From positions 1-7,127 of the forward strand of contig JAAYPL010000081.1 of assembly GCA_012519875.1 (NCBI GenBank): 7,127 bases of DNA. The letters are read 5' to 3'. Source of the DNA: Clostridiaceae bacterium. GTDB taxonomy: Bacteria > Bacillota > Clostridia > Saccharofermentanales > UBA5734. How positions within the stretch are numbered: position 1 is the first letter of the stretch; every line of letters starts with the position of its first letter. Both the position numbers and the translations under genes were made by a program. Shown piece after piece: positions 6,084 to 7,127 of this stretch. The notes under the pieces are model-generated. The model did not search any database, had not been told where the DNA came from, and worked only from the letters and a program-made list of their open reading frames with translations.

Positions 6084-7064
6084 ATGGAAAAAAACGCGAT
6101 TTGCAGTCTGTTGAATATCGATTTTCCACTTATACAGGGTGGTATGGCATGGGTGGCCGATGCCGGCTTGGCCTCAGCCGTATCCAATGCGGGGGGCTTG
6201 GGCCTGATCGGAGCCGGCGCCATGCCTCCGGACATTCTTCGGCAGGAAATACACAAGGCCGGACAACTGACCGACCGTCCCTTTGGCGTCAATATCATGC
6301 TGATGAGTCCGTTTGTCGAAGACATTGCCCAGCTGGTTTGTGATGAAAAGGTTGCGGTCATCACCACGGGGGCCGGATCCCCCGGCAAATACATCGAGCA
6401 ATGGAAAAAGTCCGGCAGCAAGGTGATCCCGGTTGTTCCCTCGGTTGCTTATGCCCGCCGGATGGAATCTCTGGGCGCCGACGCCGTGGTTGCCGAAGGA
6501 ACCGAAGCCGGCGGACACATCGGTGATCTTACGACCATGGTGCTGATTCCGCAGGTTGTGGATGCGGTCAAGATTCCGGTGGTCGCTGCCGGTGGTGTGG
6601 CGGATGGCCGTGGTGTTGCCGCCGCCTTTATGCTGGGCGCGTCGGGCGTGCAGCTGGGAACACGCTTTCTGGCCTGTTCCGAGTGCACCATCCACGACAA
6701 CTATAAACAATTGGTTACCAGGGCCCGCGACATTGATACCGTGGTGACCGGCCGAACAGGCGGACATCCGGTGCGGACGCTCAAAAACAAACTGGCGCGC
6801 CGATTGCAGGAGTTGGAAAAGCAGGGGGCATCCTTTGCCGAAATGGAAGAAATAACAGTTGGGTCGTTGCGGCGTGCCGTACAGGACGGTGATCTGGATG
6901 AGGGCTCTTTTATGGCCGGCCAATCAGCCGGAATGGTTTGCGATATCCGGCCGGCGACCGACATTGTCCGGGAGATTTTTCTACAGGCTGGTGTCCTGCT
7001 GGGAGAAAAGATAACCGCCTCGATCCCCGGACTGATCAATCTTAAAACCGGAGGTGCACGATGA
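6084..7064 (+). CDS. fabK: FMN-dependent enoyl-ACP reductase FabK
   Basis: FabK reduces the enoyl-ACP double bond in the last step of each elongation round, using FMN and NAD(P)H. It belongs to the nitronate monooxygenase-like TIM-barrel family and is unrelated to the triclosan-sensitive FabI. The product is 326 residues, close to the usual length. Visible signatures are PLIQGGMAW (16-23), NIMLMSP (70-76), TTGAGSP (94-100), AEGTEAGGHIG with His145 matching the catalytic His of the family, the FMN phosphate-binding AAGGVADGRG and GVQLGTRF (about 168-195), and the C-terminal GSFMAGQSAGMV. The C-terminal part separates FabK from plain 2-nitropropane dioxygenases, and the fab context supports this. 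Its stop overlaps the fabG start (ATGA). In streptococci acpP sits between fabH and fabK; here it does not. Confidence 0.95.
   Translation: MEKNAICSLLNIDFPLIQGGMAWVADAGLASAVSNAGGLGLIGAGAMPPDILRQEIHKAGQLTDRPFGVNIMLMSPFVEDIAQLVCDEKVAVITTGAGSPGKYIEQWKKSGSKVIPVVPSVAYARRMESLGADAVVAEGTEAGGHIGDLTTMVLIPQVVDAVKIPVVAAGGVADGRGVAAAFMLGASGVQLGTRFLACSECTIHDNYKQLVTRARDIDTVVTGRTGGHPVRTLKNKLARRLQELEKQGASFAEMEEITVGSLRRAVQDGDLDEGSFMAGQSAGMVCDIRPATDIVREIFLQAGVLLGEKITASIPGLINLKTGGAR
7050..7055 (+). promoter_or_regulatory. Ribosome binding site of fabG inside fabK
   Basis: GGAGGT within the last codons of fabK is followed by 5 nt and the fabG ATG at 7061. This fixes the start in the ATGA overlap. Confidence 0.7.
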
Positions 7065-7127
7065 GCGGGGATAACAAAAATGGCTGTGCCATCGTGACCG
7101 GCGGCTCACGCGGCATCGGAGCCGCCA
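7061..7127 (+). CDS. fabG: 3-oxoacyl-ACP reductase FabG, N-terminal 22 residues
   Basis: Only the first 22 codons are in the window. They give MSGDNKNGCAIVTGGSRGIG and two alanines, then the sequence ends. The TGGSRGIG stretch is the glycine-rich NAD(P)-binding motif (TGxxxGIG) of short-chain dehydrogenases, preceded by the usual first beta strand. FabG reduces beta-ketoacyl-ACP with NADPH. The start overlaps the fabK stop (ATGA) and has its own ribosome site. Another short-chain dehydrogenase would share this motif, but position directly after fabK makes FabG by far the likeliest. Confidence 0.85.
   Translation, partial: MSGDNKNGCAIVTGGSRGIGAA

Noticed and set aside
6174..6923. Minus-strand open frame of 249 codons opposite fabK
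   Set aside because: The + strand encodes a full FabK with all its motifs, and the antisense frame has no ribosome site or family pattern.

Overview
The window looks like part of a Bacillota (Firmicutes) chromosome, probably an anaerobic Clostridia-type lineage. The evidence is strong GGGAGG ribosome binding sites about 5 nt before start codons, an FMN-dependent FabK in place of FabI, a FabT-type palindrome in the fab promoter region, and a clostridial-style FabD. GC is moderate, apart from one AT-rich divergent promoter region. This lineage call is inference; there is no rRNA or marker gene to confirm it.

Right half (4907-7127, + strand): a 145-bp divergent intergenic region with a FabT-like operator leads into fabH, fabK and the first 22 codons of fabG. 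The genes are tightly packed and fabK overlaps fabG by ATGA. They cover initiation (FabH), enoyl reduction (FabK) and ketoacyl reduction (FabG) of type II fatty acid synthesis. The malonyl-CoA:ACP transacylase gene fabD, normally in the same run, points the other way (4906-3971) from the same promoter region. No acpP lies between fabH and fabK.

Left half (1-3970, - strand): after fabD comes an M29-family metallo-aminopeptidase with its own extended -10 promoter. It is followed after only 22 bp by a 551-residue ZorA-like membrane protein (one N-terminal membrane helix, a cytoplasmic region, a two-helix hairpin, then a coiled-coil tail of about 370 residues). A large soluble protein gene overlaps the zorA-like stop codon (ATGA) and runs off the window at position 1. 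Its visible end resembles, by eye, the EH_Signature (ZorC-like) family. The known Zorya phage-defence order is zorA-zorB-zorC(-zorD). Here no OmpA/MotB-like ZorB sits between the two genes, and the pair lies in a housekeeping transcription unit. This Zorya-like pair is the most unusual thing in the window. Its assignment rests on architecture and remembered family patterns, not on a search.

No RNA genes, insertion sequences, CRISPR arrays or convincing intrinsic terminators were seen. Nearly all of the window is coding, and no gene-free stretch exceeds about 150 bp.
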